A stretch of DNA of 64,000 nt. Origin: Aurantiacibacter arachoides. GTDB lineage: Bacteria > Pseudomonadota > Alphaproteobacteria > Sphingomonadales > Sphingomonadaceae. The position numbers and the translations under genes were made by a program. The DNA is taken from the NCBI RefSeq assembly GCF_009827335.1, contig NZ_WTYH01000001.1:2108001-2172000 (forward strand). The letters run 5' to 3'. The first letter of the stretch is position 1. Every line of letters starts with the position of its first letter. This document shows positions 1 to 8,293 of the stretch, in pieces. The notes under the pieces are model-generated. The model saw only the letters and a program-made list of their open reading frames with translations, was not told the DNA's origin and did no database searches.

Positions 1-185
1 TCAATGCGCTGGGATACTATGACGGGCTTGTGGCGTTCAACCGGCATATGGCCGACGTCGGCTTTGTCAGGGAAGCGCACCGCGGCATCATGATCGTGGG
101 CGAAACGATCGAGGAACTGCTCGCCAAAATGGCCGACTTTCAGCCCGTTTCCACCATTGTGCAGATGCGCGTGGAGGATCTGTGA
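1..185 (+). CDS. LOG-family (TIGR00730) Rossmann-fold protein, C-terminal fragment
   Basis: Only the last 60 codons are in the window; the reading frame enters at base 3 and stops with TGA at 183-185. The visible part starts with NALGYYDGLVAF and later GFVREAHRGIMIVG, the usual C-terminal pattern of the LOG/YgdH family (cytokinin riboside 5'-monophosphate phosphoribohydrolase-like, nucleotide base release). The catalytic motifs (PGGxGTxxE) would lie upstream of the window, so activity cannot be judged. The stop overlaps a possible GTG start of the following phytoene synthase gene, so the two may be co-transcribed. Confidence 0.7.
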   Translation, partial: NALGYYDGLVAFNRHMADVGFVREAHRGIMIVGETIEELLAKMADFQPVSTIVQMRVEDL

Positions 186-301
186 ACCCTCCACCCAGAG
201 CAGGCCGGATAGCCAGGCGAGAGGCGCGGCAACTGGGCCTGACCCGCGTGCGCCCGCGTCCGCTCGTTGCCAGCCACGTGGTCAAGTCCACCCCGCGCCA
301 G

Positions 302-1324
302 ATGGGCGGGGGGCGCGAGCGCAAGGCGCTGGTGAAGCGTGCGCACGAAAGCATCGCCAAGGGCAGCAAGAGCTTCGCCGTCGCCAGCTGGCTGTTCGAC
401 AAGGATACGCGCGATCGCAGCCACCTGCTTTACGCCTGGTGCCGCCGTTGCGACGATATTGCCGACGGCCAGGATTATGGCGGAACGCTCAAGCTCGACG
501 AATCCAGCGCGCAGGACCGGGTCGCCGCGATCCGCATCCTCACGCACCGGGCTCTTGAGGGCCAGCCGACCGCCGACATCGCTTTCGATGCGCTGGGCCA
601 GGTGGCGAGCGAAACCGGCATAACGCGGGAGATGGCCGACGACGTCATCGACGGTTTCGCGCTGGACGCGCAAGGCTGGCGTCCGCGCTCCGAAGGCGAT
701 CTCATGCGCTATTGCTACCACGTCGCGGGCGCGGTGGGCGTGATGATGGCCCGGGTGATGGGCGTGCCCGCCGATGCCAGCGAAACGCTCGACCGCGCCT
801 GCGACCTCGGCCTCGCCTTCCAGCTCAACAACATCGCCCGCGACGTATCCGAGGACGATGCCGCCGGGCGCTGCTACATTCCCGAGGAATGGCTGGCGGA
901 ATACGACATTCCGCCGGGCCAGCACATGAAACCGCAGTATCGCCGGCAACTGGTCAAGATCGTCCAGCGCATGGTCAAAATGGCCCAGCAGCACGAGGCG
1001 GCGGCGCGCGCTGGCGCGGCGCACCTCAAGTTTCGCCAGCGCTGGGCGGTGCTCGCGGCGGCCAACATCTATGGCGCCATCGGGCAGGAGGTCGTCAGTC
1101 AGGCGGAACTGGCATGGGATCATCGCATCCATACCAGCACGCTCGAAAAGCTCGGCCACGTTACCGCCGCTTTCAAGGAAGCGATTGCTGGATCGTGGGA
1201 GCCGCAGGAGATGCCAACGTGGACGCGCGGCACGCTGATGGTCATGGCACGCATGGCGCAGCCCGTCGCCGATATCCCGCACACCCCCTTGCGCGACGAG
1301 GATGTCCGCCGCAAGGAAGACTGA
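302..1324 (+). CDS. crtB: Phytoene synthase CrtB
   Basis: Condenses two geranylgeranyl diphosphates to phytoene, the first committed step of carotenoid synthesis, in the cytosol or at the membrane. The 340-residue protein has both aspartate-rich Mg-diphosphate motifs of the squalene/phytoene synthase family: RRCDDIADGQD near residue 45 and NNIARDVSEDDAAGR near residue 180. The N-terminal GSKSFAVAS and LLYAWCRRCDD segments are typical of alphaproteobacterial CrtB rather than HpnC/HpnD. ATG at 302 starts the conserved part. An in-frame GTG at 182 has a better ribosome binding site (GGAGG just upstream) and would add 40 arginine/proline-rich residues, so the start is uncertain. No other crt genes are in the window, so the pathway is split in this genome. 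Confidence 0.88.
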   Translation: MGGGRERKALVKRAHESIAKGSKSFAVASWLFDKDTRDRSHLLYAWCRRCDDIADGQDYGGTLKLDESSAQDRVAAIRILTHRALEGQPTADIAFDALGQVASETGITREMADDVIDGFALDAQGWRPRSEGDLMRYCYHVAGAVGVMMARVMGVPADASETLDRACDLGLAFQLNNIARDVSEDDAAGRCYIPEEWLAEYDIPPGQHMKPQYRRQLVKIVQRMVKMAQQHEAAARAGAAHLKFRQRWAVLAAANIYGAIGQEVVSQAELAWDHRIHTSTLEKLGHVTAAFKEAIAGSWEPQEMPTWTRGTLMVMARMAQPVADIPHTPLRDEDVRRKED

Positions 1325-1352
1325 GGCTTCGGCCTTGCGGAGAGGAAAGCTG

Positions 1353-1835
1353 ATGCGAACGATTGCTCTGGCGGCGCTGCTGGCGCTGGCCCTGCCGACC
1401 GGCGTTCATGCGCAGACTGCGGCGGGCGACCGGTCCGGAACTGACAGGGCTGCCGTGATGGCCGTGGTCGATGGTTTCACCGATGGCCTCGCCGCCAAGG
1501 ATGCCGAGGCGATGACCGCGCTGATGACCGAAGACGCCTATCTCGCCTTCGTGCAGGAGCTTGACGGCGAAGACCGCGTGCAGTCCATGCCGCTCGCCAC
1601 CGCCGCGCAAGGCCTCGCCAACGTGCCGATGGACATTGCCGAACCGCTGGGCGAGGCGACCGTGCTGATCGACGGCCCGGTGGCCATGGTCTGGGCGCCC
1701 TACGATTTCCTGGTCGAAGGCGCACGCAGCCATTGCGGTATCGACGTCTTCACCCTGATCCGCGCCGACGGTGCGTGGAAGATCGCCACCATCACCTACA
1801 GCCACGTCGCAGAAGGCTGCCCCGACCTGTCATGA
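1353..1835 (+). CDS. Secreted NTF2-like/SnoaL-like protein
   Basis: A 160-residue protein with a clear N-terminal signal peptide (MRTIALAALLALALPTGVHAQ, cleavage after AQ expected). The mature part has the layout of a DUF4440/SnoaL-like NTF2 fold: an early helix with FTDGLAAKDAEAMTALMTEDA and a late strand WKIATITYSHV. Such proteins are small cone-shaped dimers whose substrate usually cannot be predicted. ATG 1353 follows GAGAGG at good spacing. Its stop codon overlaps the ATG of the biotin carboxylase gene (ATGA), so the two are translationally coupled; a functional link to carboxylation is only an inference from that coupling. Confidence 0.72.
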   Translation: MRTIALAALLALALPTGVHAQTAAGDRSGTDRAAVMAVVDGFTDGLAAKDAEAMTALMTEDAYLAFVQELDGEDRVQSMPLATAAQGLANVPMDIAEPLGEATVLIDGPVAMVWAPYDFLVEGARSHCGIDVFTLIRADGAWKIATITYSHVAEGCPDLS

Positions 1836-3766
1836 TCGCCAAGCTCCTCATCGCAAACCGCGGGGAAATCGCCTGCCGCATCATCCGCACCGCGCGCGCG
1901 ATGGGCGTGGCGACCGTGGCGGTCTATTCCGATGCCGATGCCAAGGCGCTGCACGTGCGGCAGGCGGACGAGGCCGTGCACATCGGCCCCTCGCCCGCTG
2001 CCGAAAGCTACCTGGTGGGCGGGAAGATCATTGCCGCCGCCAGGCAGACCGGCGCTGACGCAATCCATCCGGGCTACGGCTTCCTCAGCGAGAACGCCGA
2101 TTTCGCCCAAGATGTGATCGACGCCGGCCTGGTCTGGGTCGGCCCCAAGCCTGTTTCGATCCGCGCGATGGGCCTGAAGGACGCCGCGAAGCAGCGCATG
2201 ATCGCCGCCGGGGTGCCGGTGACGCCAGGCTACCTGGGGGCGGACCAGTCGGTCGAACGGTTGCAGGCAGAGGCGGCGGCCATCGGCTACCCCGTGCTGA
2301 TAAAGGCCGTCGCGGGCGGCGGCGGCAAGGGGATGCGCAAGGTCGATGGCGCGGCCGAATTCGCGGCCATGCTGGAAAGCTGCCGGCGCGAGTCCAAGGC
2401 CAGTTTCGGGAACGACGAGGTGCTGCTGGAAAAGTGGATCACCTCGCCCCGCCACATCGAGGTGCAGGTGTTCGGCGACGCCCACGGCAATGTCGTCCAT
2501 TTGTTCGAGCGCGACTGCTCATTGCAGCGCCGCCACCAGAAGGTGATCGAGGAAGCCCCCGCCCCCGGCATGGACGATGCGACCCGCAAGGCCATCTGCG
2601 CCGCCGCCGTGCGCGCCGCGAAAGCCGTGGATTACGAAGGCGCGGGCACGATCGAATTCATCGCCGACGCCAGCGAGGGGCTGCGGGCGGACCGCATCTT
2701 CTTCATGGAGATGAACACCCGGCTGCAGGTGGAACACCCGGTGACCGAGGAGATCACCGGGGTCGATCTGGTGGAGTGGCAGCTGCGGGTGGCAAGCGGG
2801 GAGCCACTGCCTTTGAAGCAGGAAGAGCTGTCGATCAACGGTTGGGCGATCGAAGCAAGGCTTTATGCCGAGGATCCGGCGAAGGGGTTTCTGCCAAGCA
2901 CTGGGCGGCTTGAATATCTTGATCTGCGAGGTAACGGGCGGATCGAGACGGGAGTCGTGCAGGGCGATCTGATTTCACCATTCTATGATCCGATGATCGC
3001 CAAGCTCGTCGTCCATTCGGAAGATCGGGACAGCGCAATCGCCGCGTTGCAACGGCTGACTGGCCGGGTCAAATGCTGGCCGGTCAAGTGTAACGCCGGT
3101 TTCCTGACCCTGCTGCTGCGCGATAGCGACTTCGCCAGTGGCGCGATGGACACGGGTCTGATTGCCGAAAAACTGGACGATTTCATCCCGCAGGGCGAGC
3201 CATCCGAACGCGTACTGCAATCGGCCGGGCACATGGTCATGGATGAGATAATGGACGGCTCAGTCGAATGGTTGCGCGCCGCAATCTTCGATACACCCCG
3301 GGGTGCCTCCACCAACCTGGGCTTCCGACTGAACCGCGAGCCGGAGCCAACTCGTTTCGTATTGACGGACGGAAAATCTTCTTTCCCAGTAAGTTACCGC
3401 AACCTGCTGGCGGACGAGAGCTTGTACGTCGAAGGGACCGAACACGGCTACTTGGTATCTGAGGATGGCGTTACCTGGATGCTGACACTTCATCGGGTCG
3501 ATGCTTCAGGTGGGGTTGCGGCCGGCGACGGCGACATTCTCGCCCCCATGCCGGGCAAGGTCATCGCGGTCGACGTGGCCGAGGGCGACACCGTCACCGC
3601 TGGCCAGCGGCTGCTGGTGCTCGAGGCGATGAAGATGGAGCATGCGCTGACCGCGCCTTTCGATGGCGTGGTGGCGGAACTGTCGGCCAGCGAGGGCGCG
3701 CAGGTGCAGGTCGAGGCACTGTTGGCCAGAATTGAACAGGATGTTGTGGAGAAGGCGGACTGCTGA
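1832..3766 (+). CDS. mccA: Biotin-dependent acyl-CoA carboxylase alpha subunit, methylcrotonyl-CoA type (MccA-like)
   Basis: A 644-residue fusion of biotin carboxylase and biotin carboxyl carrier domains; it carboxylates its biotin with ATP and bicarbonate for transfer to an acyl-CoA by a separate beta subunit. It opens with KLLIANRGEIACRII, has the ATP-grasp glycine loop AGGGGKGM near residue 165 and MEMNTRLQVEHPVTE near residue 300, and ends with the biotinyl motif LEAMKMEHAL, the modified lysine being residue 601. MKMEH rather than MKMEN favours methylcrotonyl- over propionyl-CoA carboxylase (leucine breakdown). No carboxyltransferase gene is nearby, so the partner must be elsewhere and substrate assignment is moderate. 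The stretch from about 2840 to 3510 uses visibly more A/T at third codon positions than either flank. Confidence 0.85.
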   Translation: MIAKLLIANRGEIACRIIRTARAMGVATVAVYSDADAKALHVRQADEAVHIGPSPAAESYLVGGKIIAAARQTGADAIHPGYGFLSENADFAQDVIDAGLVWVGPKPVSIRAMGLKDAAKQRMIAAGVPVTPGYLGADQSVERLQAEAAAIGYPVLIKAVAGGGGKGMRKVDGAAEFAAMLESCRRESKASFGNDEVLLEKWITSPRHIEVQVFGDAHGNVVHLFERDCSLQRRHQKVIEEAPAPGMDDATRKAICAAAVRAAKAVDYEGAGTIEFIADASEGLRADRIFFMEMNTRLQVEHPVTEEITGVDLVEWQLRVASGEPLPLKQEELSINGWAIEARLYAEDPAKGFLPSTGRLEYLDLRGNGRIETGVVQGDLISPFYDPMIAKLVVHSEDRDSAIAALQRLTGRVKCWPVKCNAGFLTLLLRDSDFASGAMDTGLIAEKLDDFIPQGEPSERVLQSAGHMVMDEIMDGSVEWLRAAIFDTPRGASTNLGFRLNREPEPTRFVLTDGKSSFPVSYRNLLADESLYVEGTEHGYLVSEDGVTWMLTLHRVDASGGVAAGDGDILAPMPGKVIAVDVAEGDTVTAGQRLLVLEAMKMEHALTAPFDGVVAELSASEGAQVQVEALLARIEQDVVEKADC

Positions 3767-3769
3767 AAC

Positions 3770-3852
3770 CCGCTCACCCCGAGCTTGTCGAAGGGTCGTC
3801 GTTTTCGTGGGCGGAGAGAAAGCCAGTCCTTCGACAAGCTCAGGATGAGCGG
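3770..3852. repeat. Long imperfect inverted repeat between convergent genes
   Basis: Two 25-nt arms at 3770-3794 and 3828-3852 are reverse complements at 23 of 25 positions and enclose a 33-nt spacer. The core of the arms is GAGCTTGTCGAAGG and its complement. The repeat fills the space between the convergent mccA-like and glpD genes, the place for a bidirectional terminator. From memory, similar palindromes recur in sphingomonad genomes, so this may be a dispersed REP-like element; only this copy was noticed here. Confidence 0.7.
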
Positions 3853-3855
3853 TGT

Positions 3856-5328
3856 TTATCTGGCGAGATAGCTCTCCAGCTCCGCAACCTCAGCCGCACT
3901 CATGTGCAGACCCAGCTTGGTCCGACGCCACAGCACGTCCTCGGCGCTGACGGCCCATTCCACCCGGCGCAGATACTCGACCTCCGCCTCGCTCAGCCCG
4001 CAGTTGAACTGGCGGCCGAGATCGTCCCAGCAGCCAGCCTCTCCCAGCCAATCCACCGCGCGAGTGCCGTAGGCTCGCCCGATCCGCAGCGCGTCCCGGT
4101 AGTCCAGGAAGGGGTAAAGCGCCTTCAGCGCGCCGATCAGGTGGTGCTGTGCGGTCCGGTCGAAGTCGCCGCCGGGCAGCGGCGCATGGGCGGTCCAGTG
4201 GTCCTTTGCCAGCACCGGCAGGCGCTGCGCCAGCTTGTCGCAGGCATCCTCGGCCACATGGCGATAGCTGGTGATCTTGCCGCCCCAGATGCCCAGCAGC
4301 GGTGCGCCCTCGCCTTCCTCGCTCAGCGAGATACGGTAACCGCGCGTCGCCGCTTCCGGTCGGCCTGTGCCGTCATCGATCAGCGCGCGCACTCCGGCGA
4401 ACGTGTGCACGACGTCGCCCGGCGTCACGTCAGTTGCGAAATAGCGGTTCGCCGCGTCGCACAGATAACGCACCTCCGCCGTGCTGGCCTCGACCTCGTC
4501 CAGCGATCCGTCGTGGTCGGCGTCGGTCGTGCCGATGAGGGTAAAATCGCCTTCCCACGGAATGGCGAAGCAGATGCGCGTGTCTGGCTGCTGAAGGATG
4601 TAGGCGTAATCGTGGTCGAACAGTCCGGGCACCACGATATGCGAGCCGCGCACACGGCGGAGGCCGTAGCTCGGCCGCTCTCCCACGATGCCCGCCAGCT
4701 CGTCCGCCGCAGGGCCAGCGGCATTCACCAGCGCGCGGCCGCGAAAGGCGCCGGCCGTGGTCTGCACCACCCAATCGCCGTGTTCGCGCCTGGCCGAGGT
4801 AACGCGGGTGCGCGGGCGAATGTCGGCGCCCCGCTCGGCAGCATCGAGCGCGTTCAGCACCACCAGCCGCGCGTCGTCCACCCAGCCGTCGGAGTATTCG
4901 AAGCCGCGCGTGCACCCTGGCTCCAGCGGCGCGCCCGCCGGGTGGCGGTCCAGCCCGATCGAGCGGGCGTTGCGAAAGGCGCCGCGCCCGCCGATGTGGT
5001 CGTAGAGGAACAGCCCGGCCCGCAGCATCCAGCGCGGGCGCATACCTGTGCTCACCGGCAGCACGAACCGCATCGGGCGCACGATATGCGGGGCGATGGA
5101 CCACAACACGTCGCGCTCGCCCAGTGCCTCGCGCACCAGCGCGAATTCGTAGTATTCGAGATAGCGCAGCCCGCCGTGGACGAGCTTGGTGGATTTGGAC
5201 GACGTGCCGCTGGCAAGGTCGCCCGTTTCCAGCAGCAGCACCCGCGCGCCCCGCCCCGCCGCGTCCCGCGCCACGCCCGCCCCGTTGACCCCGCCGCCGA
5301 TCACGATGAGGTCGAAGGGGTCGCTCAC
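3856..5328 (-). CDS. glpD: Aerobic glycerol-3-phosphate dehydrogenase
   Basis: A 490-residue FAD enzyme oxidising sn-glycerol 3-phosphate to dihydroxyacetone phosphate at the membrane, passing electrons to quinone. The N terminus has the Rossmann dinucleotide motif IGGGVNGAGVARDAAGRG. It is followed by the family signature SGTSSKSTKLVHGGLRYLE and by the C-terminal GlpD domain with GIWGGKITSYRHVAEDA. Length matches E. coli GlpD (about 500). Translation probably starts at GTG 5328, because this codon overlaps the stop of the upstream MFS gene (GTGA); no ATG lies near the Rossmann motif. The coupling suggests the transporter and the dehydrogenase are made together, although a glycerol-3-phosphate substrate for the transporter is not supported by its family. 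Confidence 0.93.
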   Translation of the reverse strand: MSDPFDLIVIGGGVNGAGVARDAAGRGARVLLLETGDLASGTSSKSTKLVHGGLRYLEYYEFALVREALGERDVLWSIAPHIVRPMRFVLPVSTGMRPRWMLRAGLFLYDHIGGRGAFRNARSIGLDRHPAGAPLEPGCTRGFEYSDGWVDDARLVVLNALDAAERGADIRPRTRVTSARREHGDWVVQTTAGAFRGRALVNAAGPAADELAGIVGERPSYGLRRVRGSHIVVPGLFDHDYAYILQQPDTRICFAIPWEGDFTLIGTTDADHDGSLDEVEASTAEVRYLCDAANRYFATDVTPGDVVHTFAGVRALIDDGTGRPEAATRGYRISLSEEGEGAPLLGIWGGKITSYRHVAEDACDKLAQRLPVLAKDHWTAHAPLPGGDFDRTAQHHLIGALKALYPFLDYRDALRIGRAYGTRAVDWLGEAGCWDDLGRQFNCGLSEAEVEYLRRVEWAVSAEDVLWRRTKLGLHMSAAEVAELESYLAR

Positions 5329-6623
5329 GGGTTCGCGCTGCCCTGGTCCTGTATCTGCGTTTGTCCCTGCCCCTGCCCCTGCCCCTGCCTCGGTCGGTTG
5401 AGCCGGCGGAACAGCTTGCCCTTCTCGCTGTAGAGCACCAGCAACAGCGCCAGCGAGGAGCAGATCAGCAGCGACCAGGCGAAGGGTATCGCCGATCCAT
5501 CGTAAGCCTGCCCGATCACCATGCCTACGAGCGCCGCGCCGAACATGCGGAAGAAGGTCTGCACGCTGCTGGCGGAACCGGCGATGTGGGCAAAGGGCTG
5601 CATCGCGATCGAACCGAAGTTCGAGCCCAGGAAACCCAGCAGCGCGAGGTTGACGCTCATCAGCGGGAGGAACCAGTAGATGTTGCCGTAATGCACGTAG
5701 CTCGACCAGACCTGCACCGCGCTCACCGCGATGAACATGATCACGCCCGCATGGCTGACCCGCCGCGCGCCGAAGCGGGTGACGATGCGCGAATTGACGA
5801 TGTTGGTGAAGGCCATCATCGCTGCGGTGGCGCCGAACAGGATGGGAAAGGTCTCGTCGTCCACGCCGAACGCGTCCTGGTAGAGCTGCTGGCCCGAATT
5901 GACGTACCCGAACACCCCGCCCATCACCAGAAGGGTGCCCAGGGTATAACCGATGGACGAGCGGTTGAGCAGCGCCGAGAGCATGTTGCGCGCGATGACC
6001 GGCAGGATGACCTCCTGCCGGTTTTCCCGGGTCAACGTCTCTGGCAGGCGGAACCACACCCACACCGCGGCACCCGCCGCCACGACCGAGAGCGCCACGA
6101 AAATGAGCCGCCAGTCACCCACCAGCATGATCGCCTGGCCGATGCTGGGCGCGAATACCGGCACGGTGATGAACACCGCGGCGATGGTCGACATCAGCCG
6201 GGCCATGTGATCGCCTTCGTACAGGTCGCGAACGATCGCCAGCGGGGCGACGAGAAGGCCCGCGCACATCAGGCCGGTAAGCCCGCGCACCACGAGCATG
6301 GTCGAAAAATCGGTGAGCGTGGCGATGAGCAGGTTGAGCACGCAGGCCGCGCCCAGCGCGAACAGGATGATCGGACGCCGGCCGTAGCGGTCGGCGAAGC
6401 TGCCCGGCACCAGGCAGCCCACGCCCATCATGACGGTGTAGACCGCGATTACCATCTGCCGATCGTTGCCGTCGGCCGCGCCCAGGTCGCGCGCGATCTC
6501 GTCCACCGCGGGCAGCATGGCGTCGATGCCCAGCGCGTTCAGGCTCATCAACAGGGCCAGCATCACCACGAGTTCACGCTTGCCCAGCGTCATCGCGTCG
6601 ATCGGTCGGGGAGCGGTAGCCAT
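5325..6623 (-). CDS. MFS transporter, Bcr/CflA (DHA1) type
   Basis: A 432-residue inner-membrane protein with about 12 hydrophobic helices. The segment MSLNALGIDAMLPAVDEIARD is the TM1 signature of Bcr/CflA drug:H+ antiporters, and the loop after TM2 has motif A (GSFADRYGRRPI). The likely role is efflux of a small drug-like molecule or metabolite. ATG 6623 is chosen because the conserved part begins about 14 residues later; an upstream start would add nine arginine-rich residues. The C-terminal tail is a low-complexity QGQGQGQ stretch encoded by a perfect hexanucleotide repeat. Its stop overlaps the glpD start. Confidence 0.85.
   Translation of the reverse strand: MATAPRPIDAMTLGKRELVVMLALLMSLNALGIDAMLPAVDEIARDLGAADGNDRQMVIAVYTVMMGVGCLVPGSFADRYGRRPIILFALGAACVLNLLIATLTDFSTMLVVRGLTGLMCAGLLVAPLAIVRDLYEGDHMARLMSTIAAVFITVPVFAPSIGQAIMLVGDWRLIFVALSVVAAGAAVWVWFRLPETLTRENRQEVILPVIARNMLSALLNRSSIGYTLGTLLVMGGVFGYVNSGQQLYQDAFGVDDETFPILFGATAAMMAFTNIVNSRIVTRFGARRVSHAGVIMFIAVSAVQVWSSYVHYGNIYWFLPLMSVNLALLGFLGSNFGSIAMQPFAHIAGSASSVQTFFRMFGAALVGMVIGQAYDGSAIPFAWSLLICSSLALLLVLYSEKGKLFRRLNRPRQGQGQGQGQTQIQDQGSANP
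5365..5388. repeat. Tandem hexanucleotide repeat, (CCCTGC)x4
   Basis: Four perfect copies of CCCTGC lie within the 3' end of the MFS gene, read on the minus strand as Gln-Gly repeats. Because the unit is six bases, slippage would change the cytoplasmic tail by two residues per unit without shifting frame. Confidence 0.85.
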
Positions 6624-6700
6624 TCGTTCGCGCCTACACAGCCACCCCATGCGAGAAAAGGATTAAGTCAAGCGCGCCGCCTTGGTAGGACTGTCCTTCC

Positions 6701-7834
6701 ATGAGCGAACGGGACGACATCGAGCAGGCGGATGACCCGCGCGAGGGCGAAGGCGGCCTGCGCAAGATCATCCACGTCGACATGGATGCCTTCTTCGCCA
6801 GCGTGGAGCAGCGCGACAACCCGGACCTGCGCGGCAAGCCCGTGGCGGTCGGCGGCAGCAGCGGGCGCGGCGTCGTGGCGGCGGCGAGTTACGAGGCCCG
6901 CCGGTTCGGCGTGAAAAGCGCCATGCCGTCTGTCACCGCGCGGCGGCTGTGCCCCGACCTGATCTTCGTGAAAAGCCGTTTCGACGCCTATCGCGAGGCA
7001 AGCGAGCAGATTCGCGAAATCTTTTATCACCACACCCCGCACGTCGAACCGCTGAGCCTCGACGAAGCCTATCTCGACGTCACCGAGGACATTCACGCCA
7101 TCGGCTCCGCCACGCGGATCGCACAGGCCATCCGCCGCGAAATTCGTGAACGGACAGGGCTGACCGCCAGCGCCGGGGTCAGCTACAACAAGTTCCTCGC
7201 CAAGATGGCCAGCGACCAGAACAAGCCCGACGGGATCTGCGTGATCCGCCCGGGCGAGGGCGCGGCCTTTGCCCAGTCGCTGCCGATCCGCCGTTTCCAC
7301 GGCGTGGGGCCCAAGGGGGCCGAAAAGATGGCGCGGCTGGGGATAGATACCGGGGCGGACCTGGCGGCGCGGGACCTCGTCTGGCTGCGCGCCAATTTCG
7401 GCAGCTTTGCGGACTATCTCTACCGGGCGGCCCGCGGGGTTGACCTGCGCCCCGTGCGCACCAATCGCATCCGCAAGTCGATCGGCGGTGAACGCACCTT
7501 CGGGGAGGACATTTCCTCCGGCCCGGCCCTGCGCGACACGCTGGACGATATCGTCGAGATCGTCTGGGAGCGCATCGCCGCAAAGGCTGCAAAGGGCCGC
7601 ACGGTGACGCTGAAGCTGAAATTCACCGATTTTCAGCTGATGACACGCGCCCAGTCGCAGCCGCAGGCGGTAGCCGACAAGGCGGAGTTCGCCCGGATCG
7701 CCCATTTGCTGCTGGCCGGCGAATTGCCGCTGCCCATGCCGATCCGCCTGATGGGGCTGACGCTGAGCAACCTCGATCGTGGCACCGGCGAGGACGAACC
7801 GCGCCGGGACGATGCGCAGCTTTCGCTACTCTAG
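6701..7834 (+). CDS. dinB: DNA polymerase IV (Y family)
   Basis: A 377-residue translesion polymerase. The palm residues are evident: HVDMDAFFASVEQRDNP near residue 27 and LSLDEAYLDVT near residue 120, which carry the metal-binding aspartates and glutamate. Two helix-hairpin-helix regions (FHGVGPKGAEKM) and a little-finger domain follow. The C-terminal QLSLL resembles the beta-clamp binding motif of DinB (QxxLxL). The first 25 residues are acidic and not conserved. Its last 9 bases overlap the end of the convergent NUDIX gene. A LexA site was not recognised upstream. Confidence 0.94.
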   Translation: MSERDDIEQADDPREGEGGLRKIIHVDMDAFFASVEQRDNPDLRGKPVAVGGSSGRGVVAAASYEARRFGVKSAMPSVTARRLCPDLIFVKSRFDAYREASEQIREIFYHHTPHVEPLSLDEAYLDVTEDIHAIGSATRIAQAIRREIRERTGLTASAGVSYNKFLAKMASDQNKPDGICVIRPGEGAAFAQSLPIRRFHGVGPKGAEKMARLGIDTGADLAARDLVWLRANFGSFADYLYRAARGVDLRPVRTNRIRKSIGGERTFGEDISSGPALRDTLDDIVEIVWERIAAKAAKGRTVTLKLKFTDFQLMTRAQSQPQAVADKAEFARIAHLLLAGELPLPMPIRLMGLTLSNLDRGTGEDEPRRDDAQLSLL

Positions 7835-8293
7835 CGCCGCCATCAGCGCGAGGCGCGGGCGCACCCGCTTTTCCAGCGCCTCGGGCAGTTCGTCGATGGT
7901 GAAGAACCGCGCTTCGATCACCTCGCGCATGTCGGGCTGCGGGGGATCGTTGACGCGCGCCGTGTAGAGCCAGACGTGGTGGGAAACGCCGTGGATCGTC
8001 TCCACCCGCTGCGACACGAGTTGCAGGTCGTCCAGCGTGACATCCAGTTCCTCGCGCATCTCGCGCCGGATGGCATGGCTAGGATCCTCGCCGTGTCCCA
8101 TGCCGCCCGCGGGCATCGACCAGGCCCTAGTGCCATAGCTGTGGCGCACCAGCAGCAGCCGGTCCCGGGCATCGAAAGCCATGACCGCTACGCCGTAGAT
8201 GTCCCGCCGGGCCATCCGCACCCACACCTTTCGCACCCGATGCGCCAGAGGCATCAGCGCGCGCTGGACGGGCGCGGGGATCAGGTGAAGCAT
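7826..8293 (-). CDS. NUDIX hydrolase
   Basis: A 155-residue protein that cleaves a nucleoside-diphosphate-X bond. The Nudix box is visible around residues 63-85: GGMGHGEDPSHAIRREMREE, with the essential REMREE glutamates. The upstream segment ARRDIYGVAVMAFDARDRLLLVRH and W-MPAGG match the fold. The specific substrate cannot be read from the sequence. Its first 13 bases overlap the end of the 6-phosphogluconolactonase gene upstream, and its end overlaps dinB convergently, so this is a tightly packed unit probably co-transcribed with pgl. Confidence 0.85.
   Translation of the reverse strand: MLHLIPAPVQRALMPLAHRVRKVWVRMARRDIYGVAVMAFDARDRLLLVRHSYGTRAWSMPAGGMGHGEDPSHAIRREMREELDVTLDDLQLVSQRVETIHGVSHHVWLYTARVNDPPQPDMREVIEARFFTIDELPEALEKRVRPRLALMAALE

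Noticed and set aside
182..301. A 40-residue N-terminal extension of CrtB from GTG 182
   Set aside because: The ribosome binding site is good, but the added residues are arginine/proline-rich and do not look like the family; kept only as an alternative start.
1733..1831. N-terminal extension of the biotin carboxylase gene
   Set aside because: The conserved start is MIAKLLIANRGE at 1832, coupled to the preceding stop; upstream codons overlap the NTF2-like gene in another frame.
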